64,000 bases of DNA from Marinoscillum sp040222955 (GTDB taxonomy: Bacteria; Bacteroidota; Bacteroidia; Cytophagales; Cyclobacteriaceae): assembly GCF_040222955.1 (NCBI RefSeq), contig NZ_JAVKCA010000018.1, forward strand, positions 62,001 through 126,000. The letters are read 5' to 3'. Under the pieces are notes generated by a model. That model was not told where the DNA came from. It was given only the letters and a program-made list of their open reading frames with translations, and did no database searches. Positions 17,713 to 26,538 of this stretch are shown piece by piece (positions within the stretch are counted from its first letter, which is position 1; every line of letters begins with the position of its first letter). The translations under genes were made by a program, and so were the position numbers.

Positions 17713-19962
17713 TTATGGTTTGATACCCATCACCAAAATGTCCTCAGTTTGATCTTCCTTACCTTTCCAGTTTTCAAGTTCTGTAGTAATATTCATTTTT
17801 TGATCAGCCATGGATTTTCCGGCACTTTTTTCCAGGAGTACCCTGAATTTGGTGGTGGAGTATCGCTTGCCACTTTCATTTAGCTGATTAGGAAATCCCT
17901 CTGTGCAAAGGAAGAAAGCGTCTCCCTTGGAGTAGTCTATTTTGACGCGTTCAAACTTCTTTTGTGCTTTTCCTGACATGCCAAGCGGAACATCTAATCC
18001 CTTGAATTCGGTAAGGATACTGTCAAGCTTTTTGGCGTATAGCTTCACACCTGATCCGGATCCGGAATAATAAACCCTCCGGCGAACCGTGTCGACCAAA
18101 AGCATTCCTATTTCCACACCCTTTCTCACTTCTTCGTCAGCCTTAGACTGGCCCAATGCCATGGTGAGCTTCTGATCCAGGATTTCAAGTACTTTCTCCG
18201 GTGGTAATATTTTTTTAATTCCCACAATTTCGTTGAGCTGAGAGATGGTAAGGGCAGTGATAAAGGCACTGGAAATATCCGGATCTTGAGAGGTGGCGGC
18301 TATAGCAATGCTGTATCCTTTTTCTTTGCCGTGCCAGTAAAAATCTGAGGACACCTTTCCCTTGGGTTTCAAAATGATAAATGAGTCTTCAAAAACACTG
18401 TTGATGGAGTGTTCTTCTCCCAGAAGCACATCTTGCATGTTGCCAATCATATCCATTTTCTCCTTATAGAAGGAGAGTTCCACCAGATCCACTGATGAGG
18501 TGCTTTTGTCTCTTTGCTCTTCGATGATCCCGGAAAGATACCTGACAGCCTTGAGTGTAGGAACTACGTTGCCTGAGTCATCCAGGTATTGCACTCCCTC
18601 ACTTTTGATTAGGTTGATGCGGGTTTCGCGGGGTAGGTTGAGGTATTCATCTACTTTGAATAAGTTGTAAGCCCGTTCTCCAACCCTTACCGAAACCTGA
18701 CTAACGGTTTGCTCGGGGAGTTGATCCAGTTCCGGTGCCTGGGTATGCGCGCCAAATATAGCGCCCTCCACTTCTTCGTTGGGGGAGAGCCTCAGGCCGA
18801 TGGTCGATTTGATCAGGAGAAAGATCAGATAGGAGACTCCTACTGTGAAAACGAAACACACGATGACCCCAAAAATTTGCACCACAAGTTGTGTGCCCCT
18901 GCCGTGCATGAGGAGCTCCTCTTTCCCGAAAAGGGCTACACAGAGTGTGCCAAACACCCCTCCAAATCCATGCACCGGTATGGCGCCAACAGGATCATCC
19001 AGCTTCCATTTTTCAGAAATGATGATATACGAAATATTGTGAATAATACCGCCTAATAGTCCAATAATCAGGCTGCTGATTGGAGAAACCACATTGCAGC
19101 AAGCGGTGATAGCTACCAGTCCGGTGAGCGATCCGCCAATGATTTTTTCTATGAGATCCTGGTTCTTTTGAAAGATTTTGGCGTGCAGATAGGCACTAAA
19201 ACAAGCACCCGCAGCTGCCAGATTGGTGTTGAGAATGATGAGGGGTACGGAGGTGTCAAAAGCAAGGGCACTACCGCCATTGAATCCCCACCAGCCGAGC
19301 CAAAGGATCATCACGCCCAGTACACTGTATGCATAATCAGAGGCTTTTACAGGAATGAGGGTGCCTTTGGAAGTGAATCGTCCCAGGCGTGGGCCTACCA
19401 TCCAAATGCCCACCAGCCCTACCCATGCACCTACCGAGTGTACCACAGTGGAACCCGCAAAGTCCATAAATCCCAGACCAGCGAGCCAGGGCTGATTGTC
19501 CTCATTCAGGAGGTTCCCCCAGGCCCAGTGCCCGAAGATGGGGTATATCAACACCGCTGTAAATAGGGAAGCTATGAAATATGGGGCCAGGGCAGTTCTG
19601 CCTGACATGGCACCGGAAACGATGGTAAGGGCTGTGCCGGCAAAAGCCAGTTGAAAGATGAAAAACACCAATGAATAGCCTGGTTCCAGGTCATTCCCAA
19701 AGAAGAAGCTAGTGCCAATGAATCCTCCAGCGGAGGTGCCAAACATCAGGCCAAAACCAATCAGGAAGAATGCCAGGCTTCCCGCTACCCAGTCCATGAG
19801 GTTCTTAATGCCGATCCCGGAGCGATGTTCAGATTTGACCAGACCTGTCTCCAAAACCTTGAAGCCGGCCTGCATGAAGAAAACAAGTGCCGCTGAGATG
19901 AGAATCCAAAGCGTATCAGTGGTGTTAAAACTATCGGATTGATAGAGTTCTAATTGATCCAT
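17713..19962 (-). CDS. amt: Ammonium transporter fused to a degenerate SpoIIE/PP2C-type phosphatase domain
   Basis: 749 residues. Residues 1 to about 395 form a complete Amt/Rh channel of 11 membrane segments, with the pore twin histidines in MDFAGSTVVHSVGAW and GAIPVHGFGGVFG. A linker of about 125 residues follows (FKVDEYLNLPRETRINL, YLDDSGNVVPTLKAVRYL). From about residue 520 to the end is a SpoIIE-like domain of the Bacteroidota type: PKGKVSSDFYWHG, GDAFFLCTEGFPNQLNESGK, and ELENWKGKEDQTEDILVMGIK. Most catalytic positions are altered. The metal-binding Asp and Gly-His-Gly of the usual 'DxxGHG' are replaced by AATSQDP, the AGxNP segment by GSGSG, TDG by TEG and the terminal DD by ED. It is probably an ammonium transceptor whose cytosolic domain binds or senses rather than dephosphorylates. 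No glnK/PII gene is adjacent. ATG at 19962. Confidence 0.9.
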   Translation of the reverse strand: MDQLELYQSDSFNTTDTLWILISAALVFFMQAGFKVLETGLVKSEHRSGIGIKNLMDWVAGSLAFFLIGFGLMFGTSAGGFIGTSFFFGNDLEPGYSLVFFIFQLAFAGTALTIVSGAMSGRTALAPYFIASLFTAVLIYPIFGHWAWGNLLNEDNQPWLAGLGFMDFAGSTVVHSVGAWVGLVGIWMVGPRLGRFTSKGTLIPVKASDYAYSVLGVMILWLGWWGFNGGSALAFDTSVPLIILNTNLAAAGACFSAYLHAKIFQKNQDLIEKIIGGSLTGLVAITACCNVVSPISSLIIGLLGGIIHNISYIIISEKWKLDDPVGAIPVHGFGGVFGTLCVALFGKEELLMHGRGTQLVVQIFGVIVCFVFTVGVSYLIFLLIKSTIGLRLSPNEEVEGAIFGAHTQAPELDQLPEQTVSQVSVRVGERAYNLFKVDEYLNLPRETRINLIKSEGVQYLDDSGNVVPTLKAVRYLSGIIEEQRDKSTSSVDLVELSFYKEKMDMIGNMQDVLLGEEHSINSVFEDSFIILKPKGKVSSDFYWHGKEKGYSIAIAATSQDPDISSAFITALTISQLNEIVGIKKILPPEKVLEILDQKLTMALGQSKADEEVRKGVEIGMLLVDTVRRRVYYSGSGSGVKLYAKKLDSILTEFKGLDVPLGMSGKAQKKFERVKIDYSKGDAFFLCTEGFPNQLNESGKRYSTTKFRVLLEKSAGKSMADQKMNITTELENWKGKEDQTEDILVMGIKP

Positions 19963-20214
19963 AGAGTGTGGTTGGTTGGTTGAAAATTCTATAGAAAATT
20001 AGAGAATACTTTCTTTTATTAAGAATTATGCAATAAAATGTTAATTTATTTACATTTATTATATCTTATCATATCATTCAATGAATATTTAGTAATTCAG
20101 GAGGGGGTAAAGGTTGTTGATATTGAAAATAATGAAACAATAAATTTATCATTCATTAAATGGCAGAATATAATTCTAGTATACCTTCCATATTTGATTT
20201 TATATTCTGCGTGA

Positions 20215-20535
20215 TTATTCTTCAAATTGGAAATTCATATAAGCAGACCGCAGCTCCTTGAGGGCATGCGCCTCATTCAGTTGAGTGGCCATCTCTATAC
20301 CAGTCAGATAAATTTGCTCGGCCCTTTTTCTGTCATCTAGTTCGGAAAAGAGCGCTGCTGCATGGTAGTACGTGCCAATATATTTCGAATGATTTTTTAG
20401 TAATTCTTCAAACAATTGCGCACTTTTTTCCTTATTTGTTTGAAGGTACTCAAGAGCCAGAGCATATTTTGGAAAAGGGTCATTTGGATCATCCTCCATG
20501 AATTTCTCAAGCTGTCTGATGCGATCTGTGTTCAT
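20215..20535 (-). CDS. Small tetratricopeptide-repeat protein
   Basis: 106 residues, soluble, no signal peptide. Two to three TPR units are visible: DPNDPFPKYALALEYLQT, then SAQLFEELLKNHSKYIGTYYHAAALFSEL, then RAEQIYLTGIEMATQLNEAHALKELRSAY. This is the pattern of short scaffold proteins found beside housekeeping genes in Bacteroidota; the partner is not known. It is divergent from etfB with a 67-bp spacer and separated from amt by 252 bp of AT-rich DNA in which I see no gene. Confidence 0.8.
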   Translation of the reverse strand: MNTDRIRQLEKFMEDDPNDPFPKYALALEYLQTNKEKSAQLFEELLKNHSKYIGTYYHAAALFSELDDRKRAEQIYLTGIEMATQLNEAHALKELRSAYMNFQFEE

Positions 20536-20602
20536 CCTATGTAGATATTATTTACTAACTTCGAAGCCTTAATATTAACCCTAAATTTTTAAGAAAAAGA
20601 GA

Positions 20603-21340
20603 ATGAAAATACTCGTTTGTATTACACACGTACCCGATACAACGTCTAAGATTTCTTTCACAGACAACAACACAAAGTTCGATAAGACCGGCGTGCAGTA
20701 CATCATTGGCCCCTATGATGATTATGCCTTGGCCAGAGCTGTGGAGTTGAAGGAGTCTTCAGGTGGATCCATCACTGTGTTAAATGTGGGAGAGGCTGAA
20801 ACAGAGCCTACCTTGCGTAAGGCACTAGCCATAGGCGCTGATGATGCCATCAGGATCAATACTTTTCCCAGAGATGCTTTTTTTGTGGCCAAAGAGATCG
20901 CTAAGGCGGCCCAGCAAGGTGAGTACGATCTTATACTAATGGGACGTGAGTCGATAGACTTCAACGGAGGTCAGGTACATAGCATGGTGGGTGAGCTGAT
21001 GGGGCTACCCTCAGTGTCTCCGGTGATGGTACTGGATATAGACGGTAATACAGCTAAGATTCAGCGAGAAATAGAAGGAGGTAAGGAATATATGGAGCTG
21101 GACCTGCCTTTCGTAGCAGGGTGCCAGGAGCCCATAGCCGAATGGAAAATCCCCAATATGCGAGGCATTATGTCGGCCCGTTCAAAACCTTTGAATGTGG
21201 TGGAGCCCTCTACGGATGATACTGCTACCGAGGTAGAGGTGTTTGAACTACCACCAGCAAAGAGCGGGGTGAAACTCATTGATCCGGATCATCTGGACGA
21301 GTTGGTTAATCTATTGAAGAACGAAGCAAAAGTATTGTAA
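20603..21340 (+). CDS. etfB: Electron transfer flavoprotein, beta subunit
   Basis: 245 residues. The beta subunit pairs with EtfA, binds AMP, and carries electrons from acyl-CoA and other dehydrogenases to the quinone pool. Typical features are the start MKILVCITHVPDTTSKI, the segment YDDYALARAVELKE, ADDAIRINT, and the conserved region LILMGRESIDFNGGQVHSMVGELMGLPSVSPV. Length is normal for bacterial EtfB. etfA begins 2 bp after the stop, and the genes for a bifunctional nuclease and a nucleoside transporter follow on the same strand with almost no gaps, forming one operon. Confidence 0.96.
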   Translation: MKILVCITHVPDTTSKISFTDNNTKFDKTGVQYIIGPYDDYALARAVELKESSGGSITVLNVGEAETEPTLRKALAIGADDAIRINTFPRDAFFVAKEIAKAAQQGEYDLILMGRESIDFNGGQVHSMVGELMGLPSVSPVMVLDIDGNTAKIQREIEGGKEYMELDLPFVAGCQEPIAEWKIPNMRGIMSARSKPLNVVEPSTDDTATEVEVFELPPAKSGVKLIDPDHLDELVNLLKNEAKVL

Positions 21341-21342
21341 AG

Positions 21343-22299
21343 ATGTCAGCATTAGTATTTGTAGAAATAGAAGAAGGAGTTGCAAAGAAATCCTCATTGG
21401 AGGCAGTGAGTTATGCAGCCCAGGTGGATGGATCTGCGGTGGCTATCGTGTTTGGTGGATTGACTGATGAAGAAGCCTCAAAAATAGGTGCAGCGGGCGC
21501 TACCAAAATATTGAATGCCAGCGATGAGAAGTTGGCCACGCCGAACATCATGGCGTATGCTTCAGCCATAGCAGAAGCAATGGAAAAGGAAAGCAGCTCT
21601 CTTTTGGTATTGGCCAAGTCATCTCTTGGCGATCCTGTGTCGGCGCGGGTGGCGATCAAAACCGGAGCGTCATTAGCCACCAATGTGGTGGATCTTCCTG
21701 ATACAAATGGTGGGTTCAAGGTGAAGTGTAGTATTTACACCGGAAAGGCCTTTGCTATGACTAGCCTGAGTGGAGATAAAAAAATATTGGGTCTTAAGAA
21801 GAATGCCATTGCTATAAAAGAGGATGGAGGATCTGCCACTGTGGAGTCCTTTTCGCCTTCTTTGAATGACGCGGATTTTAAGGTGAAGGTGACAAGCAGA
21901 GAGAAGGCTACAGGTGAAATATTACTACCAGAGGCTGATCTGGTGGTGTCTGGTGGTCGAGGCTTGAAAGGCCCTGAGAATTGGGGGATGATTGAGGAGT
22001 TGGCCAAAACCATAGGCGCTGCTACAGGCTGTAGTAAACCTGTTTCAGATATGGATTGGCGACCGCACCACGAACATGTGGGCCAGACAGGTGTAAAGGT
22101 GAGCCCATCTCTTTATATTGCTGTTGGAATTTCCGGAGCCATTCAGCATTTGGCAGGTGTCAATTCCTCCAAGTATATATTGGTGATCAACAAAGATGGC
22201 GAGGCACCTTTCTTCAAAGCCGCTGATTACGGTGTGGTGGGAGATGCATTCGAAGTAATACCAAAACTAACAGAAGCGATCAAGGCACAGCAAGGTTAA
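21343..22299 (+). CDS. etfA: Electron transfer flavoprotein, alpha subunit
   Basis: 318 residues. EtfA carries the FAD of the ETF heterodimer. The N-terminal half is an alpha/beta domain like that of EtfB. The C-terminal FAD-binding domain is clear: LVVSGGRGLKGPENWGM, then HHEHVGQTGVKVSPSLYIAVGISGAIQHLAG, then INKDGEAPFFKAADYGVVGD. The usual Arg-Ala or Leu-Pro residues just before the 'VGQTG' loop are here DWRPHHEHVGQTG, a common variant. It lies 2 bp after etfB. Its TAA shares a base with the ATG of the next gene (TAATG), so coupled translation is likely. Confidence 0.96.
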   Translation: MSALVFVEIEEGVAKKSSLEAVSYAAQVDGSAVAIVFGGLTDEEASKIGAAGATKILNASDEKLATPNIMAYASAIAEAMEKESSSLLVLAKSSLGDPVSARVAIKTGASLATNVVDLPDTNGGFKVKCSIYTGKAFAMTSLSGDKKILGLKKNAIAIKEDGGSATVESFSPSLNDADFKVKVTSREKATGEILLPEADLVVSGGRGLKGPENWGMIEELAKTIGAATGCSKPVSDMDWRPHHEHVGQTGVKVSPSLYIAVGISGAIQHLAGVNSSKYILVINKDGEAPFFKAADYGVVGDAFEVIPKLTEAIKAQQG

Positions 22300-22895
22300 T
22301 GGCAGATAAAATCAAATTAGAAATACTAGGACTCTCGTCGAGTCAATCACAATCTGGATCATTCGCATTGGTATTGGGAGAGGTAGGCGGAAACCGTCGC
22401 CTCCCCATTATTATAGGGATGTTTGAAGCTCAGGCGATTGCCATCGAAATAGAGGAAATCACTCCCAACAGGCCCATGACGCATGACTTATTTAAGTCTT
22501 TCGCATTCAATCTGGGGTATGATATCAAAGAGATTTATATCTCCGACCTGAAGGAAGGGGTCTTTTTCGCTAAAATCATCTGTGAGTCCGGAGGTAATCA
22601 ATTTGAAATAGATGCCCGGCCATCCGATGCCATCGCGATAGGGCTCAGGTTTAAAGTAGATATCTACACCCATGAGTCTATTCTTACAGAGGCGGGTATA
22701 GTGCTTACCGATGAAGAGGAAGAAATCACTGAGGTGAAGCGGAAGTCGACGGGGTCTGGCAAGCCCGAACCGGTTTCCAAAAAGCTGGAGGACTTGCCCT
22801 CCGATCAACTCCACAGCATGCTGGACGAGGCCCTGGCTCAGGAAGATTATGAGCGCGCAGCCAAAATTCGGGACGAAATCAATAAACGAAACTAA
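22299..22895 (+). CDS. Bifunctional nuclease (BFN, DUF151) family protein with UVR motif
   Basis: 198 residues. The BFN domain spans about residues 1-135, with LALVLGEVGGNRRLPIIIGMFEAQAIAIE-like core (here FALVLGEVGGNRRLPI and GMFEAQAIAIEIE) and RPSDAIAIGLR. Plant and mycobacterial relatives are described as nucleases acting on RNA and DNA. The last about 35 residues (LHSMLDEALAQEDYERAAKIRDEINKR) form a UVR-type helical hairpin, as in UvrB/UvrC and McsA, a combination typical of Bacteroidota members. It is coupled to etfA by a one-base overlap. Whether it has nuclease activity here is not shown. Confidence 0.88.
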   Translation: MADKIKLEILGLSSSQSQSGSFALVLGEVGGNRRLPIIIGMFEAQAIAIEIEEITPNRPMTHDLFKSFAFNLGYDIKEIYISDLKEGVFFAKIICESGGNQFEIDARPSDAIAIGLRFKVDIYTHESILTEAGIVLTDEEEEITEVKRKSTGSGKPEPVSKKLEDLPSDQLHSMLDEALAQEDYERAAKIRDEINKRN

Positions 22896-22912
22896 CTCAC
22901 CACAGGATTTTG

Positions 22913-24199
22913 ATGGATGTACTAAGGGCTGCATTTGGGCTGATGTTTTTGGTAGGTGTGGCCTATCTCTTTTCGCTTAAGCGAAAATCTGTTGACTGGA
23001 GGTTGGTGCTTACAGGTATCACGTTGCAAATAGTATTTGGTCTACTGATTACACAGATAGATTTTGTTAGACAGGCCTTTAATTGGATTAGCCGTCAGTT
23101 TGTGGTGTTGCTGGGCTTCTCCGGAGACGGGGCATCCTTTCTGTTTGGCAGCCTGATGGACACAGAAAGCCTTGGTTTTATTTTCGCACTACAGGTGCTT
23201 CCCACGGTTATTTTCTTCTCTACTGTAACTTCTGGTCTTTATTACCTTGGAGTACTGCAGTGGATTGTGAAGGGTATTGCCTGGATTATGACCCGGACGA
23301 TGAAGCTATCAGGTGCGGAATCTCTTTCGGCAGCTGCTAACATTTTTCTAGGACAAACCGAAGCACCATTGCTGGTTCGGCCGTTTGTACCCAAAATGAC
23401 CAATTCGGAACTGATGTGTCTGATGACCGGTGGTATGGCTACCATTGCCGGTGGTGTACTGGCGGGCTACGTGGCTTTTTTAGGTGGTGGCGACCCTGTT
23501 GCTCAGGAACGTTTTGCAGCTTACCTACTCAGTGCTTCTATTATGAATGCACCCGCGGCCATTGTGATGTCAAAGATCATGCTGCCAGAACTTAACAGAG
23601 ATCAAATTAATACGGATCTGACAGTGTCCTCGGATACCATGGGGGTAAATCTGGTGGATGCGCTGGCCAGAGGAGCAGCTGAGGGTCTGAAGCTGGCCCT
23701 GAATATTGGTGCCATGTTGTTGGCCTTTATAGCCCTGATCGCAGCGATCAATTACATTCTGATGGCACTTGGGGATGTTACAGGCTTAAATGCGGTGATT
23801 GTTTCCAGTACCGATGGTAGTTTTGATGGTTTCTCCCTGGAGTATATTCTCGGTCAGTTTTTCAGAATTTTCGCCTTTGTGATAGGAGTGGACTGGAACG
23901 AGTCTCTGCAAGTGGGTAGTCTTTTGGGGCAGAAAGTGGTAGTCAATGAATTTGTGGCCTATCTGGGACTGTCAGAATTTGTGGCCGCTGGTGCACTCAA
24001 TGAAAAATCCATTGTGATAGCCACCTATGCGCTTTGTGGATTTGCTAATTTCAGTTCTATAGCCATTCAGATTGGGGGCATTGGCGGAATGGCTCCAACC
24101 CAGCAAGGGAATATTTCGAAGTTGGGACTAAGGGCATTATTTGCGGCCACCCTTGCTACGATGATGACCGCCTCCATTGCCGGAGCACTAATGGTCTAG
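22913..24199 (+). CDS. Concentrative nucleoside transporter (NupC/CNT family)
   Basis: 428-residue inner-membrane symporter that imports nucleosides with H+ or Na+. The sequence shows the CNT pattern: N-terminal helices, a TM4 region FALQVLPTVIFFSTVTSGLYYLG, the substrate hairpin AANIFLGQTEAPLLVRPFVPKMTNSELMCLMTGGMATIAGGVLAGYV (GQTEAPL is the key motif), SASIMNAPAAIVMSK, KVVVNEFVAYLGL, and CGFANFSSIAIQIGGIG near the end. I chose the ATG at 22913; the TTG one codon earlier is unlikely. It is last in the etfB-etfA-BFN operon, 17 bp after BFN. Its TAG overlaps the TAG of mgsA on the other strand (palindrome CTAG). Confidence 0.93.
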   Translation: MDVLRAAFGLMFLVGVAYLFSLKRKSVDWRLVLTGITLQIVFGLLITQIDFVRQAFNWISRQFVVLLGFSGDGASFLFGSLMDTESLGFIFALQVLPTVIFFSTVTSGLYYLGVLQWIVKGIAWIMTRTMKLSGAESLSAAANIFLGQTEAPLLVRPFVPKMTNSELMCLMTGGMATIAGGVLAGYVAFLGGGDPVAQERFAAYLLSASIMNAPAAIVMSKIMLPELNRDQINTDLTVSSDTMGVNLVDALARGAAEGLKLALNIGAMLLAFIALIAAINYILMALGDVTGLNAVIVSSTDGSFDGFSLEYILGQFFRIFAFVIGVDWNESLQVGSLLGQKVVVNEFVAYLGLSEFVAAGALNEKSIVIATYALCGFANFSSIAIQIGGIGGMAPTQQGNISKLGLRALFAATLATMMTASIAGALMV

Positions 24200-24570
24200 C
24201 TATCTATTTTCTTGAGCAGTGAGTTCATCATGAGCCCTGCGGCTGCCGGATTGGTAGCCAACGGGATGTCATGAACATCGCATATCCTCATGAGCATTTG
24301 TACATCAGGTTCGTGGGGATGTTTACCCATTGGATCCCGAAAGAAAATGACCATGTCCAGCCTTTTTTCAGCTGCCTCAGCAGCGATCTGAGCATCACCA
24401 CCTAATGGACCTGATAAATAGCGATGTACTTTGAGGCCGGCTTTTTCTACATGTGATCCTGTGGTGCCTGTGGAGACCAATTCTACCTTTTCTAACCAGT
24501 CTTTGTATTTCAGGAGGAAGGCTACCATTTCGGCTTTTTTGCCATCGTGGGCGATAATTGCGATTTTCAT
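24196..24570 (-). CDS. mgsA: Methylglyoxal synthase
   Basis: 124 residues. Converts dihydroxyacetone phosphate to methylglyoxal and phosphate, a bypass of lower glycolysis that relieves phosphate starvation and sugar-phosphate stress. Motifs: start MKIAIIAHDGKK, phosphate-binding STGTTG, the catalytic Asp in LSGPLGGDAQ, FFRDPMGKHPHEPDVQ containing the conserved His, and PLATNPAAAGLM. I chose the ATG at 24570; the frame extends nine codons further, but family members begin just before IAIIAHD. It follows pckA on the same strand, with a terminator between them, and is convergent with the nucleoside transporter gene. Confidence 0.93.
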   Translation of the reverse strand: MKIAIIAHDGKKAEMVAFLLKYKDWLEKVELVSTGTTGSHVEKAGLKVHRYLSGPLGGDAQIAAEAAEKRLDMVIFFRDPMGKHPHEPDVQMLMRICDVHDIPLATNPAAAGLMMNSLLKKIDS

Positions 24571-24581
24571 GGGGGCAAAAT

Positions 24582-24612
24582 AAAAAATGGCAGCCAATTA
24601 ATTGACTGCCAT
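24582..24612 (-). terminator. Intrinsic terminator after pckA
   Basis: On the minus strand ATGGCAGTCAATTAATTGGCTGCCAT can fold into a long hairpin (one G-U pair, 4-base AT loop or fully paired palindromic core) followed by TTTTTTA. It lies between the pckA stop and the mgsA start and should separate the two transcripts. Confidence 0.8.
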
Positions 24613-24634
24613 CCAGGATTAAATCATTTTCATT

Positions 24635-26269
24635 TTATGCCTCCACTTTCATGGGGTACTTTTTATTAGGCTGAGGTTCTCCTTCCAGGATCTCCTTGCT
24701 GGCATATTCCCTGAACTTGTCAAAGTTCCTGTTGAATTTTAATGCCAGCTCATTGGCCTTTTTGTAGAAAGCTTCGTCATTTTTCCAGGTTTCACGAGGG
24801 CTGAGAATCTCATTTGGTACATTGGGGCATGTCAGGGGCATCTCTGCACCAAAAATAGAGTGCGTTCTGTACCCCACATTTTCCAATACCCCTGAAAGGG
24901 CTGCGGAAATCATGGCACGTGTGTATTTTAATTTGATTCTGGAGCCTACACCATAAGGACCACCAGTCCATCCCGTATTGATGAGCCAAACCTTTACTTC
25001 GTTTTCTTCCATTTTCTTGCCCAACATTTCAGCATAAGCAGTAGGATGCAGCGGCATGAAAGGAGCGCCAAAGCATGCGGAGAATACAGGTACCGGTTCT
25101 GTGATACCCGCTTCGGTACCTGCCACCTTGGAGGTGTATCCGGAAATGAAGTGGTACATCGCCTGACCTTTGGATAGCCTTTGAATAGGAGGGATCACAC
25201 CATAGGCATCGCAGGTCAGGAAGAATATGTTCTTAGGCAAGCCCCCAACGGATGGCTTGGCGATGTTTTTGATGCTTTCGATGGGGTAAGAGACACGGGT
25301 GTTTTCTGTTACCTCAGTGTTGCTATAATCCACCGTGCGTGTATTGGGGATGAACCTTGTGTTTTCTAAAATGGCACCATAGTGGATGGCATTAAAGATG
25401 TCTGGTTCATTCTCTTCGCTCAGGTTGATCACCTTAGCATAGCATCCACCCTCGAAATTGAATATGTTGTTGTTAGTCCATCCGTGCTCATCGTCTCCAA
25501 TCAATAGTCGATCAGGGTCAGCTGAAAGCGTAGTTTTTCCCGTGCCCGAAAGTCCAAAATAAATGGCCGTATCATGTTTTTCAACCCCCATGTTGGCAGA
25601 GCAGTGCATTGGCAACACATGATCTTCGGTAGGTAAAAGGAAATTGAGAACGGAGAATATGCCTTTTTTGATTTCTCCTGAATAAGCGGTACCACCAATC
25701 AGGATGATGCGCTTGGTCATATTGATAATGGCGAAGTTACCCTGTCTGACGCCATCAGTTTTTGGATCCGCCTCAAACTCGGGGCAGCAGATTACCGTGA
25801 AATTGGGATCAAAATCCTGGAGCTTGTAGTCCGGGGGAGTGATGAACATGTTGTAGCAGAACAGGTTGTGCCAAGCCAGTGTGTTAATGACCCTTAGCTT
25901 GAGTCTGTGTGTTTTATCTGCCCCGGCATAGGCATCGCGCACATAGACTGCTTTGTCCTCAAGAAACTTCAGCATCTTGGCATGGATCTTATCAAAGTTC
26001 TCAGGACTCACGGGCCTGTTGATGTCCCCCCACCATACTTTGTCCTGGGTCTTGGCATCTTCTACGATAAAGCGATCCTGTGGTGATCTGCCGGTGTACT
26101 TGCCGGTATCACACATCAGGGCGCCAGTATCGGTAAGGTGCCCTTCACCATTTCTGACAGAATCTTCTATTAGCTCTGCGGCATTGAGGTTCCAGAATGC
26201 TTCTTTCACCTTGAGAATCCCGGCGGCCTCCAGTCCTACTTTCTGAGATTTTAGTCCTTTTTCTTTCAT
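24635..26269 (-). CDS. pckA: Phosphoenolpyruvate carboxykinase (ATP)
   Basis: 544 residues. Converts oxaloacetate and ATP to PEP, CO2 and ADP, the entry step of gluconeogenesis. The ATP-type enzyme is shown by CDTGKYTGRSPQDRFIV near residue 50, the kinase loop GLSGTGKTTLSADPDRLLIGDDEHGW at about residues 239-264, EGGCYAKVINL, and the late block NTGWTGGPYGVGSRIKLKYTRAMI. Length matches the family. The 269-bp upstream spacer, shared with a divergent peptide transporter gene, has an exact LacI/GalR-type palindrome next to a -7-like element, so carbon-source control by a LacI-family protein is likely. A strong terminator follows the gene. Confidence 0.97.
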   Translation of the reverse strand: MKEKGLKSQKVGLEAAGILKVKEAFWNLNAAELIEDSVRNGEGHLTDTGALMCDTGKYTGRSPQDRFIVEDAKTQDKVWWGDINRPVSPENFDKIHAKMLKFLEDKAVYVRDAYAGADKTHRLKLRVINTLAWHNLFCYNMFITPPDYKLQDFDPNFTVICCPEFEADPKTDGVRQGNFAIINMTKRIILIGGTAYSGEIKKGIFSVLNFLLPTEDHVLPMHCSANMGVEKHDTAIYFGLSGTGKTTLSADPDRLLIGDDEHGWTNNNIFNFEGGCYAKVINLSEENEPDIFNAIHYGAILENTRFIPNTRTVDYSNTEVTENTRVSYPIESIKNIAKPSVGGLPKNIFFLTCDAYGVIPPIQRLSKGQAMYHFISGYTSKVAGTEAGITEPVPVFSACFGAPFMPLHPTAYAEMLGKKMEENEVKVWLINTGWTGGPYGVGSRIKLKYTRAMISAALSGVLENVGYRTHSIFGAEMPLTCPNVPNEILSPRETWKNDEAFYKKANELALKFNRNFDKFREYASKEILEGEPQPNKKYPMKVEA

Positions 26270-26366
26270 TGTTTCGGGGGTTTAGCCTTTGATTAACAAG
26301 TCAAAGGTCAATATTCGAGTTGTTTATAAGTCTGATATTAGTCAGTATGTGAGGTGTGTTTTATTA

Positions 26367-26382
26367 TTGCAATCGTTTGCAA
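26367..26382. promoter_or_regulatory. LacI/GalR-family operator upstream of pckA
   Basis: TTGCAATCGTTTGCAA contains TGCAATCGTTTGCA, which satisfies every fixed position of the LacI/GalR consensus TGNAANCGNTTNCA, including the central CG. It sits about 100 bp upstream of pckA. If 26385-26392 is the -7 element, the operator would cover the start of transcription, a repressing position. The regulator gene is not in the window. Confidence 0.55.
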
Positions 26383-26384
26383 GG

Positions 26385-26392
26385 CAAATTTA
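26385..26392 (-). promoter_or_regulatory. Candidate -7 element of the pckA promoter
   Basis: Minus-strand TAAATTTG fits TAnnTTTG exactly. The start site predicted about 6-7 bp downstream falls inside the LacI-type palindrome. The -33 TTG is not at standard spacing, so support comes mainly from the motif and its placement by the operator. Confidence 0.4.
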
Positions 26393-26538
26393 AGCCGGAT
26401 GTGTCAAAAAGAGAAACTTTAGTGACGATATGGTTTAGGAAGTTTTGAAATGCCCTGGTCTAGATATATTTCATTATTATTGTTGGTTGCGCGAAGTGCG
26501 TATTTAAATAAAACATTAACCTATTTTATTTTTGATCG

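Noticed and set aside
26527..26534. TATTTTTG as the promoter of the peptide transporter gene
   Set aside because: It matches TAnnTTTG but is only 4 bp before the ATG, which would put the transcript start inside the gene, and there is no -33 TTG.
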